From: Saururus chinensis
Lineage: Eukaryota; Streptophyta; Magnoliopsida; Piperales; Saururaceae
Direction: 5' to 3'
Length of the DNA: 64,000 bases
NCBI GenBank assembly: GCA_035235625.1
Contig: CP141140.1
Coordinates: 38,745,351 to 38,809,350 of the forward strand
Notes under the pieces: generated by a model
What the model was told of the DNA's origin: nothing
The model's input: only the letters and a program-made list of their open reading frames with translations
The model's database searches: none
Made by a program: the position numbers and the translations under genes
In this document: in pieces, positions 48,469 through 61,533 of the stretch
Layout: every line of letters starts with the position of its first letter
How positions within the stretch are numbered: the first letter of the stretch is position 1

Positions 48469-50590
48469 AATTTAATCCAACTTAAAAGGTAGGAGACACT
48501 CCATTCTTAAATTTAATCCAATGTCCCACCTCAGCTAAAAATGACATGTATTAACATGCCACAAGGCTTATTAAACGAACCTACCAAATAAATCACTATC
48601 CATAAATATCACATTAATTATTGACAACCAATGATAACGTCAATGCTAAAACTATCCCCAAAAACAAATCCGAATTATGAACACCATCCTACAAAACCAA
48701 AGCATGAGCATCAAGGATATTCTTGTCCGGCGTGACAAATTGATGTATCTTCATTGATCATCATTAATTATTTTTATCCCATACATTAAATATACCCCAA
48801 AAACCCACCAAAATTACATCCAAAAGCGTAGGAACAGGAGGCATATGAGTAGAGGGTATTTTTGTCCACCTGTGGCAAAGTGTCTTAGATGCCATTAATT
48901 TTGACCCTAATTCCCAAGATACCCTTATAGAATACCTATAATTTCATAGAAATTGAACTACATAAGCACTTAAATACTCACTCCTTCGTGGCCTAAACTG
49001 TCATTTGTCTGTTGAAAAGTCAAACTGGTTGCAACTCTTTTTATAGAGAGGATTTTGGATTTAGGGTTGAGTTGAACCCAACCCGCACAATCTAGCCAAC
49101 CCGACTTTTACCGTATTACAAATAATAAAAAAACCTATTATTACGGTATTTGTCTATTGGACTTATTTATACTATCATTATGATGTTTGTTTAGTACATA
49201 CTATGTTGAACAAAATGTGCTTAAACACAAATTTGGGTATAAATAAGATGTTTAGAGCATAGTCATGTTTACATATATTTTGCTTTGTGGTAGGCATCCA
49301 TTTTGGGATAATAGAGGATGATATCTTCAAGGTATGGTTAATTTCTATGTAGTTTAATTTCTTTTTTATTATTCTTATAGGTGTGGTGATTGGAATGAAA
49401 ATATTTCATATTTTGTTGTATTTATTACTCATCCTCTCTTAACATACTAGACCCACCTATGTGTGAAAGGCTTGACAGTCATAATAGGGAGCAGGTTATG
49501 AATATGTAATCAAAGAGGTAGATGATAAAGCTCGATGAGGGACGGTTTTTAGAGGAGGAAAATTGTAAACAAGTGTCACTGGCTGCTGAGGAGGGTAGTG
49601 CTATGAACAGCCATTGAGAAGCAGTTACAAGAATTTTGGAATTAAAACATGCTGAATCACATGATCTTCTCTGGTTATCTAAGAAATGATGTTTAATCTA
49701 TATTCCGTTTGTATGGAGTTATCGAAAGTAAAGTGGCCTGATCTTGAGTAACTAAATGTTGAAGGTTTGTTTTGTTATCTTTCTCTCAGAATGGACAAAA
49801 GACAACATTACACCTCTAAGGTCTTCATTGATGGCTACTACAAAAACATATCATCCACAAATAAACCAAAAAACCGAACATTACAAATTAATGTTGTAAT
49901 TTATTTAAATTTCTTTTATGCTTGGCCTTTGCAAAAAGAAGGTTTATAAAATGAGTCTAACAAAAAAATTTGAGAAAAAAAAAGTAGGGTTACCCGCATG
50001 TCCAAGCCGACCCAACTCCAGTAGGGTTAGGGTTGGATTTTTGACCAAATTTAAAAAGACCCAATTTCAGTGCGGGTCAAAGCCAACCTGACCCGACTCT
50101 GCCCATTTCCCAGCCCTATGTCAATCAAAGGTGAGGGTGAATGTGTAAACGGACGGACACAAATGCACGGACATAGACGCAGATAAGGCCATCTGCAGCC
50201 AATTTGGTTTTTTGCGAACCATATATTTATCCGTTTGTATATGCCATGGACACGAACAAAAACAAACATATATACATAAAAAGAAAGTGAAAGTTTGACA
50301 TAGACTACTTTATTCTCAAATTAAAGGCAGTTAGTAAAAAATTGATTAAAAATAAGTTATAATAATAATAAAATAGTCTAATATATAAAATAAATAATAA
50401 TGCTATGGAAGACATATATGAATATAATAAAAAATTTTATGATGATTAACTATGTCATATAGGCTACTAATTTAGTATAAATTAATAATAATAATAAATT
50501 ATATAATTGACCGACACGAATAGTTGTGGACACAAATGACCCTTGTTTATGTTAATTCACATTATGAATGGACAAAAAATAATATTATCA
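48467..50590. repeat. Segmental duplication Y, copy 2
   Basis: Copy of 43,866-45,990, joined head-on to X copy 2. It contains the second hAT-like insert (49,065-50,120). The short open frame at 49,767-49,949 lies in this insert and has no family signature. Confidence 0.88.
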
Positions 50591-50668
50591 ATTTTAGTGC
50601 GAACAGATGATAATGTAGATGAACACGAGACAAACCGACGCCGTTTACACCTCTAGGGTGAACCGGAT
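50136..50668. mobile_element. Possible short hAT MITE
   Basis: GTGTAAACGGACGG near 50,141 and its inverted form CCGTTTACACCTCTA near 50,642 flank about 0.5 kb. GGGTGAAT lies just before the left side and GGGTGAAC just after the right side, which could be an 8-bp target duplication. The left end lacks the terminal TAGAG of the right end. Confidence 0.4.
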
Positions 50669-50913
50669 AAGCATTCATCTTGCTCGCTTAGTTGGACCAT
50701 ACAACCTCCAATTTATTAAAAGTACTACTACCATGTTTGGAGCATGCGTGACCTCCAAGTCTTAATTTGTTGTTACGTGCACTTGCACTAGGGTGGCTAT
50801 AGACACAGGCAAATAATTGTATGTGTCTACCCTTTTTTATGGTGATAGGGACCTTAATAAAAAAATATCTCAATCTCTATCTACCATGTTAAGATTGTCC
50901 TTACATAGTACTA

Positions 50914-51104
50914 CTCCCTCTATCCTATATTAATAGCTATATTTAGAAAAATAGTGATTTTTATTCAATGTTAAAACCCACTTCTAAGACATAGGAAAAT
51001 AAGCATAATATACTATTTTTTAACTACCTAATTACTTAAATTAAACTAAATAGAGGAACAAACTATTTTTTTCAAATTGAGCTATTAATATAGGATAGAG
51101 GGAG
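50914..51104 (+). mobile_element. Stowaway (Tc1/mariner) MITE, intact
   Basis: It is 191 bp with inverted ends CTCCCTCTATCCTATATTAA plus TAGCT, matching over about 25 bp without a mismatch, and is flanked by TA on both sides. No coding sequence. The terminal sequence is that of plant Stowaway elements. Confidence 0.93.
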
Positions 51105-51656
51105 TATATAATTACTAAACAATTGTAAATAGTAAAAAAAAAGTAGGATCCAATAGCTATGTAGCATGTTAGGCAACATAACTGCTGGACACTATGAGTT
51201 GGGGTTTTTTAGTGTAGACATCTTTGTCTGCGTTCATACCAAATGAACTCAGAGAAAATGTAATACGGATTGGGGCAGACACGGATGAAAGTTATGCCTA
51301 TAGCGTACAAACACAGACAAACCTATATGCGCATATATTTCTATCAATGAACACCCCTACTCTGGAGTCCGATCCAATAGCGCTTCAGTTTTTTATGCAC
51401 ACGCCCATACCAGAACCCATGCTAACACTTGGGCCCAATGGAGGCCCATAGCCTAGCCCCAAGAATGCGTGTATTGTGTGTTGGTTAGATTCTTCCAATT
51501 CTGCATGAAGTTCGAATCCTAGTGTTCATGGTGCCTTCATTTTGTTTTTCTTATATACAGGGTGAGTAAGTATATCATTCCAACCATTTTAGCTAAACCA
51601 GGACATTCCTAAAAAAACATTACATTTTATAAAGTTTTAACCCATAACCCATATAC
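51105..51656. other. Noncoding stretch
   Basis: No supported gene. GTTCGAATCC near 51,515 looks like an RNA polymerase III B box and could mark a degraded tRNA-derived SINE, but the A box and tail are unclear. Confidence 0.3.
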
Positions 51657-51665
51657 ATATAAAGG

Positions 51666-51875
51666 GAAGAGTTTTTAATGTTCTCCGCTCACCATAAGCC
51701 CAATGTAAGGAACACCTAAGGGTTATTCATTCATGAGATGAACACTATACACGCTAATGCATGTTAGCATTAGTATGACACTAGCACATGATAGTGTGTA
51801 CCGACGATCATGAATGGTCCCTATACATTCCTTACATTGGGCTCATGATGAGCATAGAGCATTAAAAAATATTAC
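51666..51875. mobile_element. Mutator-type MITE with 9-bp target duplication
   Basis: It is 210 bp with long imperfect inverted ends of about 60-70 bp (left opens GGAAGAGTTTTTAATG, right reverse complement opens GGTAATATTTTTTAATG, both then reach GCCCAATGTAAGGAA). CATATAAAG flanks it on both sides (51,657-51,665 and 51,876-51,884). A 9-bp duplication is the Mutator hallmark. A diverged sibling is at 55,715. Confidence 0.88.
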
Positions 51876-51884
51876 CATATAAAG

Positions 51885-52540
51885 ATGCTGAATTTGCACC
51901 CACGTCTACTTGTTGTACACGTGTTACATGAAAATGGCATGAGTTGTATACTAAAAAGAGAGGGGGTGTGGGATGTTGGGTGTTGAAGGTTATAAAGGAG
52001 TCCTTATCATACGTAGTAAGGACAAAGAAAGTCAAAAATATGACACGAATTTAAAAGTTTAAATTGGAGACCCGTTCTTCATATCTACTTTTTCAAACCT
52101 ATTAATCTTTTCCTCTCTCCTTCCCCTCTACATTGCCCCAACTCCTCTGCTGTCAGTGGATCATGACCAGTTCACCGATCAAGCTAGGGGAGGGCTCATA
52201 TCAGACCTCCAACAGTGGCTTCGGCCATTGAGAAAAAAATATTTTTTAAAAAAAATACTAAACTAAACCTAGTAGGGATATTTGAATCCTAGGGTCTGGG
52301 CATCCAGTGGCCCAGCCTCGACCCGGGTGGTGAGAGCTTGAGGGGGTGACAATTATGGATATGGTGGTTGGAGGAAAAAGAAAATAAGGATAATTCCACC
52401 CCGAGAAAGTTGTGGGACTTTAATGGCAAACCTAAAATATCTTAAAGCTATTTTTATAAAAAGTCACTTCTATATAAAAACCCACTAGTCCCTTTGAATT
52501 ATGGGTGTTACATATGAATATATGATGATTTTGCACATTG
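51885..52540. other. Noncoding stretch
   Basis: I see no gene, RNA or clear repeat. A poly-A patch at 52,230-52,250 is the only simple feature. Confidence 0.4.
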
Positions 52541-52830
52541 GGTAATAGTTAGGGGCTATTTGAATACGGAATTTCTATTAGATTCCATTGGTTCTACTTT
52601 AAATTCGGTTCAAATTATCGGAATTATATTTGTGTGCAGCAGATAAAATTAAAAATTTTGTCCGGAAGTTGATTCTAAGTCTTTTTAAGCCAAAATTAGC
52701 CGTAATCACCAAATCACCTCATAAAGTGATTTCGTTCATTTTGGCTCCCAACGCCTATTTTGGAATTACAAATTTTGTTATTTTTCAACAGTTATCTCTC
52801 ATATCAATTTAAGCCTCGACAACCGTACTG

Positions 52831-54134
52831 TCAGGGCTGCTAACGGTACCCATTCTACTGTTTGTACCGTACCGTTAAGAAGTTAAATGGTATGGTTAAA
52901 TTTATTCGATGGATAAATATAAGAGGATAATTTAATCAAACCATTATCTAAATGGAAGGTAATGGAAAAAGTTCTTCCATACCCGTTTATCCGTTACCTG
53001 TTTGTCATATTTAAAACATATATATATATATAGTCTTAAGTGGTTTAATTTAAAAAGAGATTGGCTTATGGTCTTTTACAATAATTTTCATGTCATGATT
53101 CACCGAAGTGATTTACTCGATGAAAGATATCATTCAAACCCACACATTTATTGAATTAATTTAACTACTGACAACCATATGTTTATAGTTGTTAAAAATT
53201 GCTACTTGAAAGATGATTTGCTTTTTCTAGCATTTTTTATCTAACTTCATTTTTTGATAAAAAATATCTATTTGTAATTTATATTTTTATTCTTTTAAAC
53301 TCACTTCACTTTGATGTTTTCCATTTGGTTGCTTTGTCTAATTTTTCTAGTCTCATTAGGTCACGATTCATCTTTAATCATACATGCTAAAATCTTAATA
53401 ACCTACATAGACACTTTGTACCAAACAAGTTTAAGTGAGACTTTGAATAGGTTTAGAGAATTTTTTTCTAAAATATGGGTGGAATCCTTTAAGTTTTAGG
53501 TGATGATGTCATCATTCGGTCAACCCAGGTTGACCTAGCCCAGCCACTCAAGGTCCTGACTGGGCTTAGGGTTTAGGATTTTAAACCATTGCTTCAAAGA
53601 GACACTAATGGATGATACACATGATTACATGTGGTCTCATTTTTTCCTACAATACACCTTTGAAGATAGCTAGCTATGAGAAGGCAATTGTTATTCTTCT
53701 CACATTTGGGATTCTTCTAAAATAGGCACTAGACGGATGTCTTGGAGCTTTACTCATGTGATAGGAAGTAAATATTAGAAAATAAGTAGTTTTATTATGT
53801 ATATATGCCTAATATATCTATCCATTTATGTTTCATGTTTAATCATTACAATTTCTTTGCAACAAGTATAAATAACAGTAGTAATGATGTGAGTTTTTTT
53901 ACTTAGTAATATCTAATTAAGTGAATAAAGAATGTTTATTTTAGCATTTTTTAGCACATTTAAAAAATATAATGGATAATGGTTATCCGGTTAACTAACC
54001 GATGATTAGTCGGAGGAACGGTTATGAAAGTACCTATACCGTTCACTTAATAGAACGGTTATGGATAATGATTTGGGAAATGGTTATGGTAATGGAATAG
54101 GTTATATCGTAACCGTATCATTCCATTGTCAACC
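52831..54134. mobile_element. hAT-like non-autonomous element, about 1.3 kb
   Basis: The left end TCAGGGCTGCTAACGGTACC and the reverse complement of the right end (TAGGGTTGACAATGGAAT) resemble plant hAT termini. Subterminal regions on both sides are full of ATGGTTATGG/ACCGTT/CCGTTA motifs, as in hAT subterminal repeats. Flanks CCGTACTG and CCGTATAT could be a worn 8-bp duplication. No transposase is seen. Confidence 0.55.
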
Positions 54135-54290
54135 CTATGTGCCGTATATGTGAGGCTCACTTTAAATTTTTAAAATTACTTACCCTTGTGGGATCTTGTT
54201 TAATAGAGCTCGAATTTAGGAGCACAATAATACTAAGAACGTGCATATCCGAGAGAGAGAGAGAGAGAGTTATATTAGTTTAAACTTTTA
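54135..54290 (+). mobile_element. Chromovirus LTR fragment
   Basis: GCTCACTTTAAATTTTTAAAA through GGGATCTTGTTTAATAG to AATACTAAGAACGTGC aligns with 4,430-4,540 of the LTR starting at 4,217. A GA-repeat (about 54,250-54,270) lies at its right edge. Confidence 0.5.
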
Positions 54291-55700
54291 AAATTGAGTT
54301 TGACGTGACATCTAAATTTATTGCAAAATATTTCATTACCAAATGTAATTCTCATTTGGTGGTGAATTATTAAATTTAATTCTAAAAAATCCACTTCCAT
54401 TTTTATAAACTCCAACACCCAAATGTGGCCTTGGGGTTTCTTGCACATATTTATGGGCATGGATACACCGGGGCAGATCTAGCGTTTTGGGCTTGAAATG
54501 CAAAGAAATTTACTTTTTAAAAAAAATTCCAAACATTATAAAAAAAATTTATTATAATAGATAATGCTTTAAAATTCTCCGTCAAAAGCTCTCATGTTTT
54601 AGAAGCATTGTGTAATAGATTGATTGTTAACTTCACTAATAGGCATAAAGCTAAATGATTTTTCATTCTAAAAAAAATACTAAATTAAGTAGAAGAAAAG
54701 TTAGATTGGTGACAACTCTATCAATTTTGATAATGCAAAATAAATTTAATAAAGTTTTCTAGTAATGAGAGAAAAATTAAGTCATAAATTTTTAAATAAA
54801 TAAATAACCTTCAATACTTCCAGGACATTAGAAGTTCATTATTAAGAAACCTAGAGATTTTGAATACAAAAGTCATAAAATTAATAAATGATATTTATAA
54901 CATACTTTAGTCTTAATCAAAATAATAAAATAATATAGATAATGTGGTAGGAGCGAACAATGTCATTATACAACAAGAATGAATGGAGGAAGAGAAGGAA
55001 CAAACAAATATTGTAAAGGGTAAATCTTGTCTCTAGGATTGCCCACAAGGCATACCCTTCCCCTTAAATTTAATTTTTTTACTTTAGGACTAGTGAAGAC
55101 AGAAGATTGAAGACGACTAGTGAGATAGTTTGCTTTAGGTATTTGACGTTTGGGAAAACAAATTGTAATTAGAGTAGAAAATAATTTTAGTATTTGTGAG
55201 AGCAAATCATGACTGGAATAGGATATAAGGGTTTGTAGATTTGGACTTTTTAATAATTTTTTAAAATTTATCATTTTTAAGGGGAGAATTTATTTGTGAG
55301 TTCTTAACTTAGTAAAGATACCAATCTAACTTTATATAGAAGAGTCTTGTTTATATGAGTCCGGGCTCATATTAACTTTTTCCTATATAGAATGGCGTAC
55401 CTGCTCAACCCTTTCCTTCCGGGATATGGTTGTTATTTTATCACTTTCCTAGTACATTGTTGACTTCATTCATTAGTGACTGCCATCATTATATTGGAAT
55501 TGGTATATAATATTAAATTTTTGCTACCAAATTCTCCCAAAGATCACCCAAGTGGACGGGTAATATTATAATTATACCTATATATTAATACAAGGTTTTT
55601 ATAGGTTAACAAGGGGCCTTGCACCCCCGGGCGATAGATGCACACTAACAAACATGACTCACTTGCAATTGAAAACTGCTTAATGGGGCTATAATATCAT
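54291..55700. other. Noncoding stretch
   Basis: No supported gene. The end at about 54,423 (CCAAATGTGGCC) looks like a PIF/Harbinger or hAT MITE terminus and may pair with GGGGCTATTTGAATACGG at 52,554, but the pairing is weak. The minus-strand open frame at 54,966-55,274 matches no family I know. Confidence 0.35.
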
Positions 55701-55714
55701 AACTATGTTTTATA

Positions 55715-55940
55715 GGAAGTATTTTTCATGTTAAACTATGATAATGGGCTCAATGTAATCTATGCATAATAGCCGTTCATTCATGTGATCAATGGTGCAT
55801 ATGCAAGTACACGTTAATATAAATATTACTTCTGCTACTATGTGCTAACATGTGCATGCGCATCAATTTGAAATATAAATATTTCTCATATGTAGCTTAT
55901 GTTGAGCTCATTGTGAGAGTGGAACATAAAAAACTCTTCC
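55715..55940. mobile_element. Mutator-type MITE, diverged sibling of 51,666-51,875
   Basis: It is 226 bp with inverted ends GGAAGTATTTTTCATG and GGAAGAGTTTTTTATG (reverse complement of the right), then AATGGGCTCAATGTAA against AATGAGCTCAACATAA. Flanking 9-mers TGTTTTATA and TGTACGATA agree at 6 of 9 positions. It is clearly older than its sibling. Confidence 0.75.
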
Positions 55941-55949
55941 TGTACGATA

Positions 55950-58900
55950 ATGTGCAAGGCAAAACATACTTGGCCACTCAGCTACATGAGTGCTACACTT
56001 AAGAGGTGGGCCCCACACACATGCACGAGTAAACTTTACACTTAAAATCAAAGTTCATAGTAATTAACAGTGCACCACACTAAAGCTAGTATAGTGAGCC
56101 GGCCACTAATTGTGGCCGACCGGAGGCAGCCTAATTCAATTGCAGGATTGCCTCCCTCACCGAGGCACTGTTGGAAGGAGAGAGTCCAGCAGTTGTTGGA
56201 CTTCTCACCCAGTGGTTGCCGATTCAAACTCCACCTGCCACTGGCTAGCAACTCTTTATTTTTTGATTTTGTTAATGCCAATGGCCATGCCACATGTCGG
56301 ACCCAATTTAAGCCTAATCAACCAGCATTCTTAGGTATCAGCAATGGCCACTGATGCGACCAGCCATGATTTCTTAGATGCATGCCGGTCACCCAAAATT
56401 CCCCCCTTATATTTAACTTAAAATTATTATTTTTCAAAAAATTATAGAGAGAATCATGCAATAACTAGGGCTAGGCATCAATACTTCGGCCTTTATGCTT
56501 CATCCTCTTTACCTTCATTCCTTCCTCGAAAATTCTTTGACAGCTCCTTATCTCTCCTAAAAAGACTCCCCCTAAAGGCATTTTAAGTGGTTCTTATAAT
56601 AATAGAGATTAGGGTTCATAATTATAATGCCTTAAATTTTGTTATGTTTGTATCTTTGCAAGTATTGTGATGAGAAATCTTACTTAAATGATTATGATCG
56701 AATCAAGAAAATTATTTTGTCTATTAAGACAAAATTCATCCCCCTTAGCGGTACTTAGGATACACTTGGGCGTCTACCTCCAAAGATAAGATGATCAACC
56801 ACGTACTGTAGAAGCACAAGTTCTCATAGAAAATATGAAGACGAAAATCTAAAAAAGAATTGTTGCAGAAATAGTTTTCCATGATTTTATAGGAAATCCT
56901 GTTGAAGACACCTCATCCCGTTCAAACAGATGCGTCCATCCATTAACAGACACATTCTTTAGTGAAATCAAACCAGACCCGTTTTAGTTAATATAAACCA
57001 AACCAAATAAATAGAAAACCAAATGAAATGAAGTTAGATTAAGATAAAACCAAACCAAATGAATTTATCCCAAAAATAATTATCTTGTTGACCCAACCCA
57101 ACCTGACCCGGCCGGCCACGCTTGCGAACCAAACCGAGCTAGCCGGCCGGACTGCAACGGTACACGTGTGGGTTAGCCCACCTAAGTACATGGGTCTAGC
57201 ATATCACTCCCTTACAAAAGTGGGTTGGCCCAAGGGCCTAACTTGAAATGCCAAATTTGTGCCTTAAATACGAACACCATCACATTCTTTTAGGAAATGT
57301 GGGACTATTCACTTCTTCAACCATTTTACATGTATAATTCTTATTCAATACAAAGTGGGCTTGGGCTCTTTACCATATGGGCTTGACCCATATAAGCAAT
57401 ATGGGCTTGAGCCATATAAATAATATGGGCTTAGCCCATCAAAATATTATGCCCACATTAATAATATGGGCTTAAACCATTAAAATCTTGTGCCCACTTC
57501 TAACAAATTTTATATATGCATTTTTAGATTTTCTTTGTGAAAAATATGACATCAAACTTTGCACATGATGCATCAGAATAATAATTAATCAAGAAGTCTT
57601 TGAAATGATCAATAAACATTGGACACATGACTTCTCATTTTTACAACGAGAATTATGAATATTATCATATATCTGCATTGCTAAAAATATCTGTCACATT
57701 AAAATAATTATAAGATCCATTGTTCAATACTTGTCTCTCACAAAAACACTTTGACTAATAACAATAATAAATGACACACTTGTGAACCTAAGTAACAAAC
57801 CTACAAAGAGAGATGAACTTATGTTGCAAGAAGAATCTTTACTATGCTTGTCCGAAACCCTCTAGAGTAATACACTTCCCCTGAAAAACTTGCACCACAA
57901 AAGATGTTCAGTATACAAACATACTCAGTGGGATTGCAAAACAAAAACAAATAACTAGCAAAGTACATATATAAAGATCAAACCAGTAAAGCATAACTTC
58001 CAAAGTCACAATCATACTTAAAGGAATAATGAACCAAAAGTTAACATGTTTCTCTACAACTTGGTAGTCACATCTAAGAGTTCAACTACATATACTAGAT
58101 AATGAACTACAACAAACTCGACTTTAGCTTTTTCTTAAAGCTATGCCCAACTCCATCCTTGCCTTCAAGCAAATGCCCACAAGGGCTCATAGACCTAAGT
58201 GGTTGAGATCTCGACTTCTATAATTATCAAAACTACATGTATGATATTGCATTGGACCATTCATCTTTTAATGTTATGATTCGTTCAAACCAAACTCCTA
58301 GGCTAGGGGGAGCAGCTCTACATATAAGTCCAAAATTTGGAGAACCGGAAAACCGTGATCCTTTTTCATACTATACCCTTTCGTCTACATATTAGGATCC
58401 TTTATCCTTAAGTGTCGAAATGCAACGGTTAGGGTGACTATCCATTGCAAAGATTTACACATACATTAGGGCTTACTTACCCTTGTCTAATATATGTTTA
58501 ATATCATCCAATCATAAATCCAAATGCAAGGATATATATATATATATATAAAACATGTTTAAAATTCCAAGTGTTGATGTACCATTAGTGGCTACATCAA
58601 CGTGTTGACCAAGGCGTCAATGACCATCGATGCCTCGTTAACGTTCCGAACCCTATATACCTACAATGAGTTGGCTGTAGGAGTCCACTTTACCGACACC
58701 ATACCAATGCATCAATCACACTGCCGGTGACCGGTTAAACATTGATGTGGATCAGCACATCAGTGTTGATACTATTCATCTTCCTCCTATTATAGACATG
58801 ATCACCAACATGTCGATAGTTGTGCCGATGGTCAGGAAGAAAATGGACAAAGACTGTACCAGTTCTTTGAACATTTTCTTTCAACAAAACAAGATAAAAT

Positions 58901-59024
58901 CTTCATAAGGTTCATGTTTCTTATAGATTAAACATGAAAATTGACTATTAAACAAACATAAGAAAAAATTACTATTGTTACACTAAGCATGGTAAATGTC
59001 CTCTAATAAAAAACTCATGCTCAC
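55950..59024. other. Long noncoding stretch
   Basis: I find no gene. 57,060-57,500 has repeated ATGGGCTT..AGCCCAT and ATGGGCTTGACCCATA blocks and an AAATGTGGGACTATT motif seen in some plant LTRs, so it may be an LTR relic, but no ends could be set. A B-box-like GATTCAAACTCC is at 56,220. AT microsatellite patches lie near 58,530. Confidence 0.35.
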
Positions 59025-59352
59025 TGTAAGATATGTAAGTTTTAATGTTTTCTTACTAGTGTAAAGTTGATTATTTTAAGTTTCTTTTGATTTTGTTTGT
59101 GTGCTGGGTTAGTTTAAGCATGAATTTTTTTGGGTTTATCTTAATTTTAGTGGGAAAACATTACTACATAGCTTAATCAACCAAGTGTAATACTAATTGT
59201 GTTAAATTGTCGTTTAATTTCTTAATTAAGGAAGTGGCCCCCACCTTAGGACCCATGTCTATCTTAGGAGACATGCCAACTTCTTAGGCCTCCGACTCTC
59301 ACTTGACTTTAAAATGGGCTTGGACTCAGTAAAATTCATTTTTGGATTCGTT

Positions 59353-59383
<31 letters not shown>

Positions 59384-61306
59384 GCCCAATAACTTACCCT
59401 AATTATAAATAGAAACCTTAGCTTTTTATCCATTTGGGGAGGGCTTAGATTGGGAGGCATGGAGGGCTATACCCCCGTTCTTAAGAAGGGAAATCCATTC
59501 TAAGGCAAAACCCACTAATCTCTACCATGTTTTTAAAAAAAATTTACCCTAAAATCCCATGTTTCTCTCCTCACAAATGGGATTCTAGGTCTCTTTTTAT
59601 CAAGTTCATTTCTTTTACCATGATTAAAAACCCTACATTCGGATTCATTGTTCCTATGACACGCTAAAAGAAATAAATGTAGTGTATGATGTCATGCTTG
59701 TCTTTAAGCCGGATTTTGATCTTTCTCTATGTTTATCTCATGACTCCAATAGGTTATAACCATGAATGAAGTAAGAAAGCTTACATGCATGCTAAATTAA
59801 TTACATATGAACTATGTTCCATATGTTTTAACTTATTTATGAACATAATCATGTATCTTTAAGTTTACGTATGCATAAATGACCCCATTTGCCATGTATG
59901 GACCATGTCTCATGCATAATATGACTGATTGATGCATGATTACTTATGCTTACATGTGCCTAGCATTGCTCACATATGTATCATGTTGCATATATTAAGA
60001 AAATAATTTCTTAAGCCATGATTAATTGTGCTTAACCAATTTAGGTGTTGTAGTTTGTCGAATTAGTCGTATCAGAGATTAATCGCCTATTTTTCATCCA
60101 ATGGGCAGGTCCTTCTGTCCTGTGGGCATGGTTTTGCGTTCCCTTGAGGGTGTGTTTCCTCCTTGGGTGAGAAGAGCATAATGTTATATTGAGATAAACT
60201 ATTGTGACTTTCTGGACTTGAGAATCCAGGTTGGTTTGTCCGTGTACACTTGCTTATGAGGGGCACTGTCAATCTAGATCTACCCAAACTGCTCCAGTTT
60301 TCCTTTTAGAATTTATAGGGTGAGCAAGTCTACTATGACTTTGGCCAAGGTAAGCAGGTTGATTTCTCTATCTTGAGACATTCATTGTACTATTTATACA
60401 TGTTGTATATGGATTATAATGATCATTTACACAAGTTATGGTAGAGATAATGATGTTTATGTTTACACAGGTTGGTATGGATTATGACAATCGATCATAT
60501 AGAATGTGTATGGATTATGAGACTTGATCATGCAAGATGTATATGAAATATGATACTTGATCATTCAGGATGTATGTGGATTGTGAAATATGATCATGCA
60601 GGATCATTATAGATATGTCCATTGAATGCACATGTTGTATGCATGTGATTATGAGATATAAATGAGACCATGATGTACGGGTTTTATTTATGGATATGTG
60701 ATGCATGAATGAGATTTCCACAAGATGTATGTTTGTGAGGGAATGAATATGGTATTGTGTTATTAATACTAATTTACATGAGATTTATACTATGATTTTT
60801 CAGGATTATGTTTTGGTGTTAATGTGAGTTTTATGTTTTCAAAATCCTTATTGAGCTAAGTTCATCCCTTTTTTGTGTGTTTTGATTTGGGGTTGCATGA
60901 TTGTGTCATGTAGGTGCTCAGGATAATCTCTTTTATGAGCATAGAGACGATAAATAGGTGTACGGAGTGTGAGATAGTTCTCATGTGATGTGATAGACAT
61001 ATTTACGACTTATGTTAAAACCTTGTTTCTTTATATGTTATGGATAGCCTTGTTTAATGACTTAGACATATGTGTTGCCATTTAAGGATTAAGACCATTT
61101 ATGTTGCTTTATGAGGATATGTGGGTATATGATAGACTAAAAGACTTTAATTAATATCTTTATTCCTCCTTTGACTTGCTTTTGTTCTAAGAGGAGTGTT
61201 GTGTATTTCAATCTAGCCTATGTTAGGTTAGCTTTTTTGCTTTGTCATGTCTTCGTTACCTCTCCTTAGACTAACTTTGGGTAAGGGGGTATGGCGGGGC
61301 GTGACA
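59025..61306 (+). mobile_element. Chromovirus-type LTR, 2.3 kb, probably solo
   Basis: It starts TGTAAGATATGTAAG and ends GGGGCGTGACA. A TATA box is at 59,404-59,411 (TATAAATA). No pol or gag sequence lies on either side, so it is probably a solo LTR. The flanks CTCAC and CACGC do not match, so no target duplication can be claimed. A minisatellite of about 37 bp lies inside it at 60,480-60,615. Confidence 0.7.
60480..60615 (+). repeat. Minisatellite, about 37-bp unit, 3-4 copies
   Basis: The unit is GATCATGCAGGATGTATATG plus GATTATGAGACTT-like sequence, with variants TCATTCAGG and AAATATGATCA. It is inside the LTR downstream of the TATA box. Confidence 0.75.
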
Positions 61307-61533
61307 CACGCATGTCTAAAACTTTCCAAAAATTCTTGAAAGGACAAAAATATGATATTCAAACATTAAATAATAGAAGAAGGTGCAATCCGACACAGAA
61401 TCCGAATCAAAACCTTCTTCCTAGTATAAATCCTCCTACTCTTCTATTTCGGAACACCACACTCCTACTTGGAATTCACAGAGATTTCCCAAAAACTCAA
61501 AATCTCATGATTTAATCCTCTTAAATAGGGCCT

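Noticed and set aside
40676-48560. Palindrome GGCATGTATTAACATGCC as a Helitron 3' hairpin
   Set aside because: It lies at the start, not the end, of each repeat and no CTRR terminus follows; kept only as a hint in the capture finding.
51470-51560. tRNA-derived SINE (GTTCGAATCC, B box-like)
   Set aside because: No convincing A box, no clear tail and no target duplication.
52548-54430. A single PIF/Harbinger element spanning the hAT-like element
   Set aside because: The two ends pair over too few bases and the TTA/TTG flanks do not match.
54966-55274. 102-residue minus-strand open frame
   Set aside because: No family resemblance, no splice or start context, and it lies in MITE-rich DNA.
56150-56260. 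Second SINE-like B box (GATTCAAACTCC)
   Set aside because: Only one short motif supports it.
57060-57500. LTR of a copia element with repeated ATGGGCTT blocks
   Set aside because: No TG..CA ends, primer site or coding region could be located.
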